Under the pieces are notes generated by a model. The model was not told where the DNA came from. It saw only the letters and a program-made list of their open reading frames with translations, and searched no databases. Below, piece by piece: positions 1 to 8,851 of a stretch of DNA of 64,000 bases. Each line of letters begins with the position of its first letter. Positions within the stretch are counted from its first letter, which is position 1. A program made the translations under genes and the position numbers. This DNA is from an uncultured Hellea sp. (GTDB lineage: Bacteria; Pseudomonadota; Alphaproteobacteria; Caulobacterales; Maricaulaceae), in NCBI GenBank assembly GCA_938007935.1, contig CALLMD010000003.1, positions 62,001 through 126,000 of the forward strand, in the 5' to 3' direction.

Positions 1-1
1 A

Positions 2-412
2 ACCGTCTCTTTCATGGCCTTTATGAATGTACCGCTCTCAACTTTCGGATTTTCGCCGGACGCAACATGGACATTCCAAGCTAAATTTTTCGGCGTATTT
101 ATTGCTGGGTCTCTGGGCTTTTTACTATCCATACCCTTCGCCCCTGCAAAAGACTCCGCGCATCGCATTATGGTCGATGAATTTATCACAACGATGAAAA
201 CACCCATAGACTTTGACGCTGAAGTCGGACCAGCTAATGATTTAGCGCAGTTAAAGGTGATAGGTGTATTTGGCGCCGTCATTGCCGCTTTTATCGCTTC
301 AATGTTGTTTATTCCTAATTCTATAGACGGCAGATTTACGATTGCAGCTCTTGCGTTGATAATAGGCGCAGTAAGTGGGTTTATGATACGCGCCAGCAAA
401 AGCCCCATTTAA
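2..412 (+). CDS. C-terminal part of a probable sodium/solute symporter (5' end outside window)
   Basis: The frame is open from the window edge to the stop at 410-412, so this is the 3' end of a larger gene; the ATG at 14 is probably internal. About 136 residues are visible. Three hydrophobic stretches can be seen: around FFGVFIAGSLGFLLSIPF, around VIGVFGAVIAAFIASMLFI and around FTIAALALIIGAVSGFMI. They are separated by a charged loop carrying TPIDFDAEVG. A Thr-Pro-x-Asp-Phe loop followed by a late membrane pair is something I associate with the C-terminus of SSS-family Na+:solute symporters in related alphaproteobacteria. That assignment is recall plus topology, not a full-domain match, and the substrate cannot be told. 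Confidence 0.45.
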   Translation, partial: TVSFMAFMNVPLSTFGFSPDATWTFQAKFFGVFIAGSLGFLLSIPFAPAKDSAHRIMVDEFITTMKTPIDFDAEVGPANDLAQLKVIGVFGAVIAAFIASMLFIPNSIDGRFTIAALALIIGAVSGFMIRASKSPI

Positions 413-492
413 CATCAAATCAGTATTATGCTTTGGAATAATGTGAAGTATTTACCTATTTGCATTCCCCATACCCCGCGTTATCACGCTCT

Positions 493-1443
493 ATGAGCAA
501 TTATCCTGCAATTGAAATACTGGGTCTTACTAAGACTTATGCAAAGAGTAAAAAGGCGGCTGCGAAAACCGCGCTTAAAGGTGTGGATTTGGTTGTGCCG
601 CGCGGTTCTATCTTTGGTCTTTTGGGGCCGAATGGGGCGGGGAAATCAACGATGATTAATATCCTTGCGGGGCTGGTGAATAAGTCCGCAGGCAGCGCTA
701 AAATTTGCGGTTTTGATATCGACACACAAACACGGCAAGCCCGCTCCAGCATTGGTATTGTCCCCCAAGAAATCACAATGGATGTGTTCTTCACACCTTT
801 TCAAGCTCTTGAGCTTCAAGCCGGATATTACGGCGTGCCCAAAGCCGAGCGCCGCAGTGAGGAAATTCTTGCCGCGCTAGGTCTTTCAGATAAGCGCAAT
901 GCCTATGTGCGGCAATTATCTGGCGGAATGAAAAGGCGGCTTTTGATTGCCAAAGCCCTTGTCCATAATCCGCCCGTTCTTATTCTAGATGAGCCAACAG
1001 CCGGTGTAGATATTGAACTTCGCCGCCAGCTTTGGGAGTATGTCAAAGTTCTGCATGAGCGCGGAACAACGGTTATTCTAACAACCCATTATCTCGAAGA
1101 AGCCGAAGCGCTGTGTGATCAAATCGCGATTATCCATCACGGCGAAATCGTCGCCAATGAAAGCAAGACATCGCTCCTCTCACGTCTGGATAAACGCACC
1201 TTGGTAATTACGCCCACGAAACCAATATCAGAAATCCCCAAAGAGTTGTCAAAATTAGACGCCAATATAACCGCTGAGGGCCAGCTCGCTATTCATTATC
1301 GCAGCGGGACAGATTCGATTTCAGGCATGCTTAATCAAGTCAAAGCGGCGGGGCTATCCATTGGTGATTTGCGCACCGAGGAACCCGACCTCGAAGATGT
1401 CTTTTTATCCCTAACTTATGCGAGTGATAAAAAATCCACCTAA
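493..1443 (+). CDS. ABC transporter ATP-binding protein (ABC-2/YadG type), without adjacent permease
   Basis: A 316-residue ATPase subunit that would power a drug, polysaccharide or lipid exporter at the inner membrane. It shows Walker A GPNGAGKS, a Q-loop in VPQEITMD, the signature LSGGMKRR, Walker B VLILDEPTAGVD and the switch histidine in TTHYLEEAE. A C-terminal extension of about 90 residues after the nucleotide-binding domain is typical of ABC-2 ATPases. The frame also opens at a TTG at 460, but the ATG at 493 gives the usual N-terminus, beginning just before the first beta strand. The partner membrane protein normally follows; here the next gene is an unrelated MATE exporter, so the permease must lie elsewhere or be the product of a lost gene. 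Confidence 0.85.
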   Translation: MSNYPAIEILGLTKTYAKSKKAAAKTALKGVDLVVPRGSIFGLLGPNGAGKSTMINILAGLVNKSAGSAKICGFDIDTQTRQARSSIGIVPQEITMDVFFTPFQALELQAGYYGVPKAERRSEEILAALGLSDKRNAYVRQLSGGMKRRLLIAKALVHNPPVLILDEPTAGVDIELRRQLWEYVKVLHERGTTVILTTHYLEEAEALCDQIAIIHHGEIVANESKTSLLSRLDKRTLVITPTKPISEIPKELSKLDANITAEGQLAIHYRSGTDSISGMLNQVKAAGLSIGDLRTEEPDLEDVFLSLTYASDKKST

Positions 1444-1506
1444 ACCATTTGGGCGCTTTTTATAATTTTGCTTTCCCCGCTTCGTAATTAGACTTAAGGC
1501 CCCTTT

Positions 1507-2895
1507 ATGTCTGGAACGGCCACACATATAGCGCCGCAAAAAGCGGTTATGCCTAAGAGCTGGGGCGGGGAAATGCGAGCGCTATTGGCGCTGGGAATTC
1601 CAATGGCCGCGGCGCAATTCGTTCAATTTCTCGTCTTCTTTTTTGATACGGCCATGATTGGCCGCATCAGCCCCGAAGATGTTGCCGCCACCTCTCTGGG
1701 CACCGTGATTTATTTCGCGCTTTGGATGCTAGGCTCAGGACCCGTCAACGCCGTTGCGCCCTTAGTTGCGCAGGCCTTAGGCGCAGATCAAAACAGCACC
1801 CAAGATGCGCGGCGCTCTGTGCGTATGGCGCTCTGGGTTGTCTTTTTAATGACGCCTATCATTATTTTGCTACTGCTTTTTACCGAGCCGCTCGCGTTAT
1901 TATTGGGGCAAGATCCTGTGGTGGCCCAAAAGGCGGGTGATTATGTATTAGTCCTAGGCCCCGGCCTTGCTTTTGCGCTAGGTACTATGGCGCTGCGTAA
2001 TTTTTTAGCCTCGCTTGAGAAAACAATCATTCCCTTTATCTTGGTCTCTATCGTCACCGCACTCAATATCGGGCTAAATTATATCTTTATCTTTGGCAAT
2101 TATGGCGCTCCGCGCCTTGAGCTTGTCGGCGCGGGTATTGCCTCCTCATTGTCCTATATTTTTGGGTTCTTTTTATTTGCGGCCTATATTCGTTTGGATA
2201 AGCGGGCCAATAGCTTTCAAATTTTTAAGAACTTTTGGAAATCAGATTGGCCGCGTTTTAAAGAGGTTATTGCGCTGGGCTGGCCAATTAGCCTGACGAC
2301 ATTTTTCGAAGGTATGTTATTTAATTCCGCTGTCATTATCGCGGGCATTATTGGCGTGATGGAACAGGCCGCCTATCAAATCGCTCTTAATGTCGCCGCC
2401 CTGGCTTTTATGCTACCTTGGGGCTTGTCCATGGCGGGCGCAGTGCGTATTGGCCTTGCCGAAGGGGCCCAGAACCACACCGCCATTCGGCGCTGCGCAG
2501 GCGTCACACTTATCGCGGCTATTTTTGCCATCATGTTGATGGCTGCGCCTGTGGTCATGATACCCGAAGCCATTACGTCTCTCTATCTCGATTTAGATAA
2601 GGCTGAAAACGCGCAAGTCATTGCCCTCGTTTTGGGTTTCCTGCCTATTGCCGCTGCCTTCATGTTATTTGACTCCGTTCAAGTCGCAGCCAATCAATTG
2701 CTGCGCGGGCTTAAGGATGTGCAATGGCCGATGGTTTTGACAGGCATTAGCTATTGGGCAATCGGATTTCCTGTCGCCTATATCCTCGCTCTTAAAACGA
2801 ATATTGGCGTAAACGGTATTTGGTATGGCCTCATGGCAGGATTATTTTCCGCCTCTATTTTATTGGGCGCGAGGCTTAAATGGCGAATTAGCTAA
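1507..2895 (+). CDS. MATE family multidrug/toxin efflux transporter (NorM-like)
   Basis: A 462-residue inner-membrane cation-coupled antiporter of the MATE family. The protein has about twelve hydrophobic segments in two similar halves, with the MATE hallmarks of an early PMAAAQFVQFLVFFFDTAMIG stretch and a second-half segment around GWPISLTTFFEGM, and a late QVAANQLLRGLKD loop typical of NorM proteins. Length matches the family (about 450-460). It starts 63 bp after the ABC ATPase on the same strand and its stop overlaps that of the convergent DUF1491 gene by four bases. A second MATE gene lies 2.5 kb downstream. Substrate is not predictable from sequence. Confidence 0.88.
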   Translation: MSGTATHIAPQKAVMPKSWGGEMRALLALGIPMAAAQFVQFLVFFFDTAMIGRISPEDVAATSLGTVIYFALWMLGSGPVNAVAPLVAQALGADQNSTQDARRSVRMALWVVFLMTPIIILLLLFTEPLALLLGQDPVVAQKAGDYVLVLGPGLAFALGTMALRNFLASLEKTIIPFILVSIVTALNIGLNYIFIFGNYGAPRLELVGAGIASSLSYIFGFFLFAAYIRLDKRANSFQIFKNFWKSDWPRFKEVIALGWPISLTTFFEGMLFNSAVIIAGIIGVMEQAAYQIALNVAALAFMLPWGLSMAGAVRIGLAEGAQNHTAIRRCAGVTLIAAIFAIMLMAAPVVMIPEAITSLYLDLDKAENAQVIALVLGFLPIAAAFMLFDSVQVAANQLLRGLKDVQWPMVLTGISYWAIGFPVAYILALKTNIGVNGIWYGLMAGLFSASILLGARLKWRIS

Positions 2896-3224
2896 GCGCT
2901 CTCAATAGGCTCAGTCAGGAAATGACGGCCCTGACGGTCCTCGATTTCCAGCACCCAAAGATCAGGGTCATCATCAATGCGCGTATTAATGTAATGGTCT
3001 ATATCGCGCTCAAGCTCTGGCCCTTTGGGGAGCCATACCCGTTCGCCCTCCATGTTACGAATAGGCCGATAAAGCGTGGCCTGCCCGTCCAACGTTCGTA
3101 CTTTCACAAGACACGCCCCAGCATCGGGATCGCCCTTGCGCACAACGGCGGCAAAGGCCCCCGCATGTTCAGCCGCGCGAATAAGCGCAGTCGTCCAAAA
3201 TCCGGCTTTTAAACTGGGTGTCAT
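2892..3224 (-). CDS. DUF1491 family protein
   Basis: A 110-residue soluble protein, with no signal peptide or membrane segment, that I recognise as DUF1491, a small family of unknown function found largely in Alphaproteobacteria. Characteristic features are the N-terminal LKAGFWTTALIRAAEHAGAF helix, a G-DPDAG-CLVKV strand and a C-terminal RIDDDPDLWVLEIEDR block. The gene is monocistronic and converges on the MATE gene with a four-base stop overlap. No function should be assumed. Confidence 0.8.
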   Translation of the reverse strand: MTPSLKAGFWTTALIRAAEHAGAFAAVVRKGDPDAGACLVKVRTLDGQATLYRPIRNMEGERVWLPKGPELERDIDHYINTRIDDDPDLWVLEIEDRQGRHFLTEPIESA

Positions 3225-3249
3225 TCATGAGAGCCTATCATAAAAACCT

Positions 3250-3279
3250 ATTGATAAATGCATATGAATACATATCAAT
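3250..3279. promoter_or_regulatory. Imperfect dyad, possible operator upstream of the serine hydrolase
   Basis: Arms ATTGATA (3250-3256) and TATCAAT (3273-3279) are perfect inverted repeats with a 16-base centre that itself contains CATATG. It lies in the divergent gap between the DUF1491 gene and the serine hydrolase. A TATAAT hexamer follows at about 3331-3336. A binding protein is inferred only from the symmetry. Confidence 0.25.
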
Positions 3280-3363
3280 TTTATTTGTCAAAATTACTTG
3301 GGTCAGGCTAGGTGAATAGAGCATACGTTTATAATTTATGAGCGGTGTCAGATAAGGATATTT

Positions 3364-4491
3364 ATGAGCGCGACACCCTTTGATATTTTTACCACCGCAG
3401 ATTTCTCGCCCGTCGCTGACGCCTTTAAAGGCAATTTTGATGATGGAGGTGAGCTCGGCGTCCAGTTTTGTGCCTTTCAAAATGGAAGCCTAATTGCTGA
3501 CCTCAAAGGAGGGTGGTCCGATCGGCGCAAAGAAATCGCCGTTACAGATAACACGCTTTTCTCGGTTTATTCATCAGGAAAAGCCATAGCCGCGCTAGCA
3601 ATTGCCTATCTCGTTGACCAAGACAAAATCGGATATGATCAACAGCTCACAACCTTTTGGCCTGAATTTGGTCAGCACGGCAAGGAGGCTGTGACCGTAG
3701 GAGATGTCATGTCGCACCAAGCCGGTCTGCCCGGTATATCCAACCCCGATTGGACCGGTGAGGATTGGTATGATTGGGACAAAACTTGCGCTGAACTTGC
3801 TGGGCAAAAACCATTATTTAAGCCCGGCTCTATGAGCGGCTATCATCCTAACACATTTGGGTTTTTAGCGGGGGAAATCGCCAAAAGAACGGATGGCCGT
3901 AGCATCGGACAAATATTACGCGAAGAATTTTGCGCTGATTTAGGTCTCGATATTTGGATTGGGCTGCCCGCATCAGAACATGGCCGCTGCGCAGCAATGG
4001 TCAAACCAAAATCCCCGCCAGAACTCGGGGAGATAAATGAAGCCAAAAGATTAGCCTTTTTACGGACAGGCGCGGCCCCTCGCGGGAATCTTTCAAAATG
4101 GCGAGAAGCCGAATTTGCGGGTAGCAATTGCCATGCAAATGCCAAGAGCTTGGCGCGCATGATGCAAATTGTCATTAACGGAAAAATAGATCAAACGGTT
4201 TTTCTCGCTGAAGATGTTGTCGAAAAGCTTCGCAAACCGCGTATATCGGGACCAAATCTTGTGCTGCCCTTTGAGACGACCTATGCGGCAGGCTTGCTGC
4301 TTAATGCGCCAAACTTCTTTTACGGCCCTAACGCTGAAACATTGGGGCATAGCGGCTGGGGCGGATCTTGCGTCTTTGCTGATCCTATCACGGGCATATA
4401 TGGCGCATATGTTATGAATTTGCAAAATAGCGCCCTCCTAGGAGACCCCCGCCCGCGCCGCATCATAGACGCGCTCTACGAATGCCGCTAA
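3364..4491 (+). CDS. Serine hydrolase, beta-lactamase (class C)/EstB-like esterase family
   Basis: A 375-residue enzyme of the beta-lactamase-related serine hydrolases. The nucleophile motif SxxK is Ser70-Ser-Gly-Lys73, the second motif Tyr is probably Tyr160 in GYHPNTFG, and a C-terminal GHSGWGGS block corresponds to the HxG/KTG-like element. There is no signal peptide, so it is probably cytoplasmic, which fits an EstB-type esterase rather than a periplasmic beta-lactamase. It ends 24 bp before a pair of thioesterase genes and so may head an operon running through the second MATE gene. Ester hydrolysis is inferred from family; resistance activity is not implied. Confidence 0.8.
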   Translation: MSATPFDIFTTADFSPVADAFKGNFDDGGELGVQFCAFQNGSLIADLKGGWSDRRKEIAVTDNTLFSVYSSGKAIAALAIAYLVDQDKIGYDQQLTTFWPEFGQHGKEAVTVGDVMSHQAGLPGISNPDWTGEDWYDWDKTCAELAGQKPLFKPGSMSGYHPNTFGFLAGEIAKRTDGRSIGQILREEFCADLGLDIWIGLPASEHGRCAAMVKPKSPPELGEINEAKRLAFLRTGAAPRGNLSKWREAEFAGSNCHANAKSLARMMQIVINGKIDQTVFLAEDVVEKLRKPRISGPNLVLPFETTYAAGLLLNAPNFFYGPNAETLGHSGWGGSCVFADPITGIYGAYVMNLQNSALLGDPRPRRIIDALYECR

Positions 4492-4515
4492 TAAGAGTTC
4501 CGAATCGAGGGACAA

Positions 4516-4989
4516 ATGGCATCTGACGAATTTATTCAGCACCTTTGGGAAATGGGCCCAACCTTTACGGAGGCCACGCCCCATTCGAAAAAACTCGGGA
4601 TTAAATTTGTCGCCGTTGATAAAGGGCGCGCAACTATGAGCTTGCCCTATAATGCCGATCTCATTGGTGATCCCGACACGCGGGTTTTACATGGCGGCGC
4701 TGTGACGACATTACTTGACCAAGCCTGCGGACTTGCCGCTATTGCTGGCTTTGATGAGCCCAGTGCCTGCGCGACGCTTAATCTCTCAATAGATTATATG
4801 CGCGCCGCCAAACCGGGCGAAACAATCATTGCACAGGCCCATTGTTATAAAGCCACAAAACATGTCGCCTTTTTACGGGCTGTCGCACATGACGGAGACG
4901 AAAGAGATCCAATCGCGACCGCGCAAGCCACCTTTATGGCGACTGGCCCTCGAAATATGCAGAAGACAGATAAGGGTGAAGGCGCGTGA
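4516..4989 (+). CDS. PaaI-type hotdog-fold thioesterase (first of a tandem pair)
   Basis: A 157-residue hotdog-fold protein. The conserved PaaI/YbgC-like element is VLHGGAVTTLLDQACGLAA, where the HGG loop precedes the long central helix carrying the acidic catalytic residue. The following strand, CATLNLSIDYMRAAKPGE, is also typical. Such enzymes hydrolyse acyl-CoA thioesters as homotetramers. The stop overlaps the start of a second hotdog gene by four bases (4986-4989), implying translational coupling. Acyl specificity is unknown. Confidence 0.85.
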   Translation: MASDEFIQHLWEMGPTFTEATPHSKKLGIKFVAVDKGRATMSLPYNADLIGDPDTRVLHGGAVTTLLDQACGLAAIAGFDEPSACATLNLSIDYMRAAKPGETIIAQAHCYKATKHVAFLRAVAHDGDERDPIATAQATFMATGPRNMQKTDKGEGA

Positions 4990-5399
4990 TAAGCTCTGCT
5001 AAAATCGAACAAGCTTTAAAGCGTATTCCCTATGCTCAAACATTAGGCGTTAAACCCATTGTCATTGGCGAAGAATTCACCTTGGTTATGCCCTATATAG
5101 ACAGCAATATTGGCAATCCCGTTTTACCTGCCCTGCATGGCGGCGCGATCTCTGGCCTGATGGAAATATCAGCCATTGCTCAGCTTTTAATATCGACGAA
5201 TGGCAAGGGCCTACCCAAACCTATCGGCATTAACGTTGACTATTTGCGTAAGGGCAATGCCAAAGACACCTATGCACGTGCTGTAATTTTTAAACAAGGC
5301 TCCCGCGTTGCCAATGTGCGGGTGCGGTCATGGCAAGAAGATTATGACAAACCTATTGCCGTTATGCATGGCCATTATTTAACAGCCAAAGCCGAGTAA
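4986..5399 (+). CDS. PaaI-type hotdog-fold thioesterase (second of a tandem pair)
   Basis: A 137-residue hotdog protein with the core LHGGAISGLMEISAIAQLL helix and an INVDYLRKGNAKDTYARA strand pair. The equivalent of Asp in the first gene's central helix is Glu here (LMEISA), as is common among PaaI relatives. It overlaps the upstream thioesterase by four bases, and its TAA shares one base with the ATG of the downstream MATE gene, so the three are almost certainly co-transcribed. Divergence between the two copies suggests either different substrates or a hetero-oligomer; neither can be settled from sequence. Confidence 0.83.
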   Translation: MISSAKIEQALKRIPYAQTLGVKPIVIGEEFTLVMPYIDSNIGNPVLPALHGGAISGLMEISAIAQLLISTNGKGLPKPIGINVDYLRKGNAKDTYARAVIFKQGSRVANVRVRSWQEDYDKPIAVMHGHYLTAKAE

Positions 5400-6736
5400 T
5401 GTCAGCTGCGGGCGGGATGGCGCTGACCCGCAAATCTGTATTTCATCAAAGCTGGCCCATTATGCTGGCCAATGCCGCCGCGCCAATTGTGGGCTTGGTC
5501 GATACATTCGTTATTGGCCGCTATAGCGGAACAACGGCGCTGGCGGGGATCGGATTAGGCGCGGTTATTTACGGCATTGCCTATTGGGGATTTGGGTTTC
5601 TACGCATGAGCACGGCGGGCCTTGCGGCGCAATCTGATGGCGCAAATGATCAAGGCGCTGTCCAAGCGCATTTATTCAGAGCTGTTCCTCTAGGCCTGAT
5701 GATTGGTCTGCTCATTTTTCTATTTCAAGCAATCTTGCTGGCGGGCGCGTTCAAAATATTTACAGCCTCGCCAACAATCGAAAGTTCCGCCGCAACCTAT
5801 ATTGGCGCAAGACTTTGGGGACTCCCAGCCACGCTCGCTTCAATCGCATTAATGGGCTGGTTTGTTGGGATTAGCCGATCTCAATTAGCGCTTAAAATGC
5901 AAATCGTTTTAAACCTCGTAAATATAATTTTATCCCCGCTCTTTGTCATTAGTTTTAGCTGGGGTCTGTGGGGTGTTGGTATTGCCTCGGCGATAGCAGA
6001 ATGGTTCGGTCTTGCGGCGGGACTCTGGCTGGCCTTTGCAGAAATAAAAAACCGCGGCGGCTTAAGGCGCAACGCTTTAACAAAAAAACAGCTTCTGGAC
6101 CCCAGCGCCCTGCGTAAACTTGGTATCACAAATAGTAATATATTTATCAGAACAATGGCCCTGACAGTGGGCTTTAGTTTCTTTGGAAACGCCGCGGCAA
6201 CGCAGGGCGTCATATTCTTGGCGGGTTATCATATCTTAATGCAATTTATCACCATGATCGCGCTTGTTCTTGACGCCTTTGCCCATACGGCCGAGGCCGT
6301 TACAGGGGCTGCATATGGCGCGAAAGACCGCAAACGCTTTGATAAAGCCGTGCGGTTAACGACGGAATTCTCCTTCATTTTTGCTGTCTTAATATGCGCC
6401 GCAATCTTTTTAATCGGCCCCTATTTTATTGGCTTTTTGACCAAAGACCCAGAGGTTATTGCAAGTGCCCGAACATATCTGCCCTATTGCGCGTTAGCGC
6501 CAGTTATGGGCTTTGCGGCTTGGCAGATGGACGGTGTGTTCATTGGGACAACAAAAACGCGCGAGATGAGAAATGCCGGAATTGCGGCTGTCATCATATA
6601 TCTAGCGATACATTATGCGATTACGCCGCGGCTTGGCGGGCACGGCATTTGGATTGCTTTCCTGTGCTATTACATTGCAAGAGCTCTGACTTTAGCGGTT
6701 TACTATCCCAATATACGCAAAGATATGGGCGCCTGA
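5399..6736 (+). CDS. MATE family efflux transporter (DinF-like)
   Basis: A 445-residue multispan transporter of the MATE family, DinF branch. It shows the opening SWPIMLANAAAPIVGLVDTFVIG and GIGLGAVIYGIAYWGFGFLRMSTAGL elements characteristic of DinF proteins, and a late LPYCALAPVMGFAAWQMDGVF segment. The ATG overlaps the preceding thioesterase stop (TAATG at 5397-5401). It is clearly different from the NorM-like copy at 1.5-2.9 kb, so the two are not a recent duplication. Being translationally coupled to two thioesterases hints at export of a product of acyl-CoA metabolism, but that is inference. Confidence 0.87.
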   Translation: MSAAGGMALTRKSVFHQSWPIMLANAAAPIVGLVDTFVIGRYSGTTALAGIGLGAVIYGIAYWGFGFLRMSTAGLAAQSDGANDQGAVQAHLFRAVPLGLMIGLLIFLFQAILLAGAFKIFTASPTIESSAATYIGARLWGLPATLASIALMGWFVGISRSQLALKMQIVLNLVNIILSPLFVISFSWGLWGVGIASAIAEWFGLAAGLWLAFAEIKNRGGLRRNALTKKQLLDPSALRKLGITNSNIFIRTMALTVGFSFFGNAAATQGVIFLAGYHILMQFITMIALVLDAFAHTAEAVTGAAYGAKDRKRFDKAVRLTTEFSFIFAVLICAAIFLIGPYFIGFLTKDPEVIASARTYLPYCALAPVMGFAAWQMDGVFIGTTKTREMRNAGIAAVIIYLAIHYAITPRLGGHGIWIAFLCYYIARALTLAVYYPNIRKDMGA

Positions 6737-6811
6737 TTACGCAGTTCATTCAGATTATGTTCAATAGTTATGTGCAATATTCCAAGCTGATATTTTTTTA
6801 AGGATGATATT

Positions 6812-7267
6812 ATGCGTATTTCCACATCGACAGTTCTGGTTTCGCTTTTTTCTTTAACGCTGGCTTCTTGCGCCTCCGTACCGCAGCAAGATCAACTTAT
6901 GGCTGGCATCGACACCTCAAAATTATCGCAAGGGCCTGTGACGAAATTAGCCGTCAGTGACCCTGTCTGCGTCAATTTTTATAACAATGTTACGGACTTT
7001 CAGAAGCAAGCTGCAAAATCTAAGGGCGGGCAAAACTTTTTAGCATCTATGGGTATTAACGTTCTGGCGGCCGTCGCTACGCAGGGTATCGTACCTGCAG
7101 GTATTAGTAGCACAGCAGGACGGGTTGCTGCTCACTCCGCTGCAAGCTCTATCACGGCGCAAGGTGGACGCATTGCTATCAGAGAGCTAAATTCATCAGA
7201 TAGGGCTGATGCGAAAATCATCGAAGCCGCTGCGCAGTTGGGCTGCCCTGTTGCGGTCAAACCTTAG
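6812..7267 (+). CDS. Small lipoprotein of unknown function
   Basis: A 151-residue predicted lipoprotein: a short basic N-terminus, a hydrophobic core and the lipobox LASC with Cys20 as the acylated residue. The mature part contains a long Ala/Gly/Ser-rich stretch (about residues 70-115) that could be membrane-interacting, then a more polar C-terminus ending in a CPVAV block. A second cysteine at about residue 54 and a third near the end could form a disulfide. I do not recognise a family. It follows the MATE gene by 76 bp, so may or may not be in that operon, and its stop overlaps that of convergent pyrD by four bases. Confidence 0.65.
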   Translation: MRISTSTVLVSLFSLTLASCASVPQQDQLMAGIDTSKLSQGPVTKLAVSDPVCVNFYNNVTDFQKQAAKSKGGQNFLASMGINVLAAVATQGIVPAGISSTAGRVAAHSAASSITAQGGRIAIRELNSSDRADAKIIEAAAQLGCPVAVKP

Positions 7268-8313
7268 CAGTCCTGCCCCACAGCCTCGGCGATAGAGCTA
7301 AATCCATCTGCTTTTAAGCGGGCCTTTAAGTCCTGATTGATTTGCGTGACTAATCCGGGTCCCTTAAAAACAAGAGCAGAATAAAGCTGAACGGCGTTTG
7401 CCCCAGCCTTTATTTTGGCATAGGCCTCGGCCCCATTACTAATTCCGCCAACGCCAATGAGGTCAATCTTTCCGGCGGCCACCGCATAAAACTCTTTGAG
7501 TATTTCGGTTGAAGGATGAAAAAGCGGCGCGCCGCTTAAGCCTCCGCCCTCACCTTTATGCGGACTCTTCAGACTATCAGGTCGCGCAATTGTTGTATTA
7601 CTCACAATAATCGCATTCATGCCATAGGTGCGCGCTTGCTGCACGATACGCTCAATCTCGCCCATATCCACATCAGGCGCGACTTTGAGGAAAATCGGAT
7701 AGCTCGGCCTATCCCCTGTCAGCTCTGCCCGCGCTTCGGCGATACGGCCTAAAAGCTCATCCATCGCATTTTCATTCTGCAAATCGCGCAGGCCCGGCGT
7801 ATTGGGCGAACTGATATTGATCGTGAAATAATCTGAGAGACCCCAAAGCGCTTTCAAGCCTTTGACATAATCCTCGACCCTATCCGTGCTATCTTTATTT
7901 GCGCCCACAATACCGTCTTTGCCCTGGCGTTTCACAAGGCGAGATTTGAAATCATCCAGCCCGCCATTATTAAAACCCATACGGTTGATAACGGCTTGGT
8001 CTTCGGTCAGGCGAAAAAGGCGCGGCTTAGGATTACCGATTTGCGGGCGCGGCGTAACGGTTCCGCATTCGGCAAAGCCAAAGCCTGCAGCCAGCATCGC
8101 ATCCGGCACTTCGCAATTTTTATCAAACCCTGCGGCGAGCCCTACGGGGTTGGGCAAGGTCAATCCGCCGACCTGCGTGACAAGCTCAGGTGCCTCAGTT
8201 TTTATCGCCACAGGCCCAAGCCCCGCCTTAAGCACTTTGATGGTTGTATTATGAGCGCGCTCTGCCGGGAGCTTGCGCATTGCCGCCGTGCCCATTTTGT
8301 AAATCAATGACAT
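7264..8313 (-). CDS. pyrD: Dihydroorotate dehydrogenase (quinone), class 2
   Basis: Catalyses the fourth step of pyrimidine synthesis, dihydroorotate to orotate, passing electrons to quinone at the inner membrane. The 349-residue protein has the class 2 N-terminal helical extension, the FMN-binding GLAAGFDKN segment, the substrate/active-site block INISSPNTPGLRDLQ with the catalytic serine of class 2 enzymes, IIVSNTT, and the phosphate-binding LIGVGGISNG. The frame extends upstream to 8397, but the ATG at 8313 gives the normal MSLIYKMG-type start and leaves 22 bp to the upstream DUF952 gene, with which it is probably co-transcribed. Confidence 0.95.
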   Translation of the reverse strand: MSLIYKMGTAAMRKLPAERAHNTTIKVLKAGLGPVAIKTEAPELVTQVGGLTLPNPVGLAAGFDKNCEVPDAMLAAGFGFAECGTVTPRPQIGNPKPRLFRLTEDQAVINRMGFNNGGLDDFKSRLVKRQGKDGIVGANKDSTDRVEDYVKGLKALWGLSDYFTINISSPNTPGLRDLQNENAMDELLGRIAEARAELTGDRPSYPIFLKVAPDVDMGEIERIVQQARTYGMNAIIVSNTTIARPDSLKSPHKGEGGGLSGAPLFHPSTEILKEFYAVAAGKIDLIGVGGISNGAEAYAKIKAGANAVQLYSALVFKGPGLVTQINQDLKARLKADGFSSIAEAVGQDC

Positions 8314-8335
8314 ATTTAATCCGCTAAAAATTTGC

Positions 8336-8683
8336 TTAGATATAATTATGGGGCCCATATCGCCCTTTTGGGTCAGGTGACAAGGGCCAGTGTTCATTGA
8401 CCGCGCTTAAAGGCAGCGTTCCATAAATATGCGGAAACTCTCCGCCGCCGCGAGAGACTTCCCATTTCACGCTCTCTTCCACGTCCGCCAATCGCACTGC
8501 CACGAGGATGACCACATCACCCTGAGTATAATGTTTATCTAATGTGCCCTGTAATTGGGCGGCCGTGGACATATGGATAAAGCCATCGCGGGCATCATGG
8601 ACGCTACCATCAAAGCGACCCTTGCTTTGTAACGCCGCCCATTCATCTTGGCGTAGGATTTTATAAATTATGGGATCGCGCAT
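8336..8683 (-). CDS. DUF952 family protein
   Basis: A 115-residue soluble protein recognised as DUF952 by the pattern IYKILRQDEW, FDGSVHDARDGFIHMSTAAQL and the C-terminal FPHIYGTLPLSAV. The family often sits immediately upstream of pyrD in alphaproteobacteria, as here (22 bp gap, same strand), and has a fold related to ADP-ribosyltransferase-like proteins as far as I recall. No catalytic role is established, so function is left open. Confidence 0.85.
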   Translation of the reverse strand: MRDPIIYKILRQDEWAALQSKGRFDGSVHDARDGFIHMSTAAQLQGTLDKHYTQGDVVILVAVRLADVEESVKWEVSRGGGEFPHIYGTLPLSAVNEHWPLSPDPKGRYGPHNYI

Positions 8684-8851
8684 GTTCTCTCACTCATTGC
8701 TAGCGCACAACAATAGAGCAGATTCGAAATAATCGCGCACATAAAATATCCTTACGCGTCACTTTGCCAAGCCCCCGCCCCTAACGACTCGCGCCTCTTA
8801 GGCCTTCCACGCCAAAGCGATTTTACGAATAATCTAAGGAAGGGAAATCCT

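Noticed and set aside
3331-3336. TATAAT as a full sigma-70 promoter of the serine hydrolase
   Set aside because: No acceptable -35 hexamer lies 16-19 bp upstream, so I mention it only alongside the dyad.
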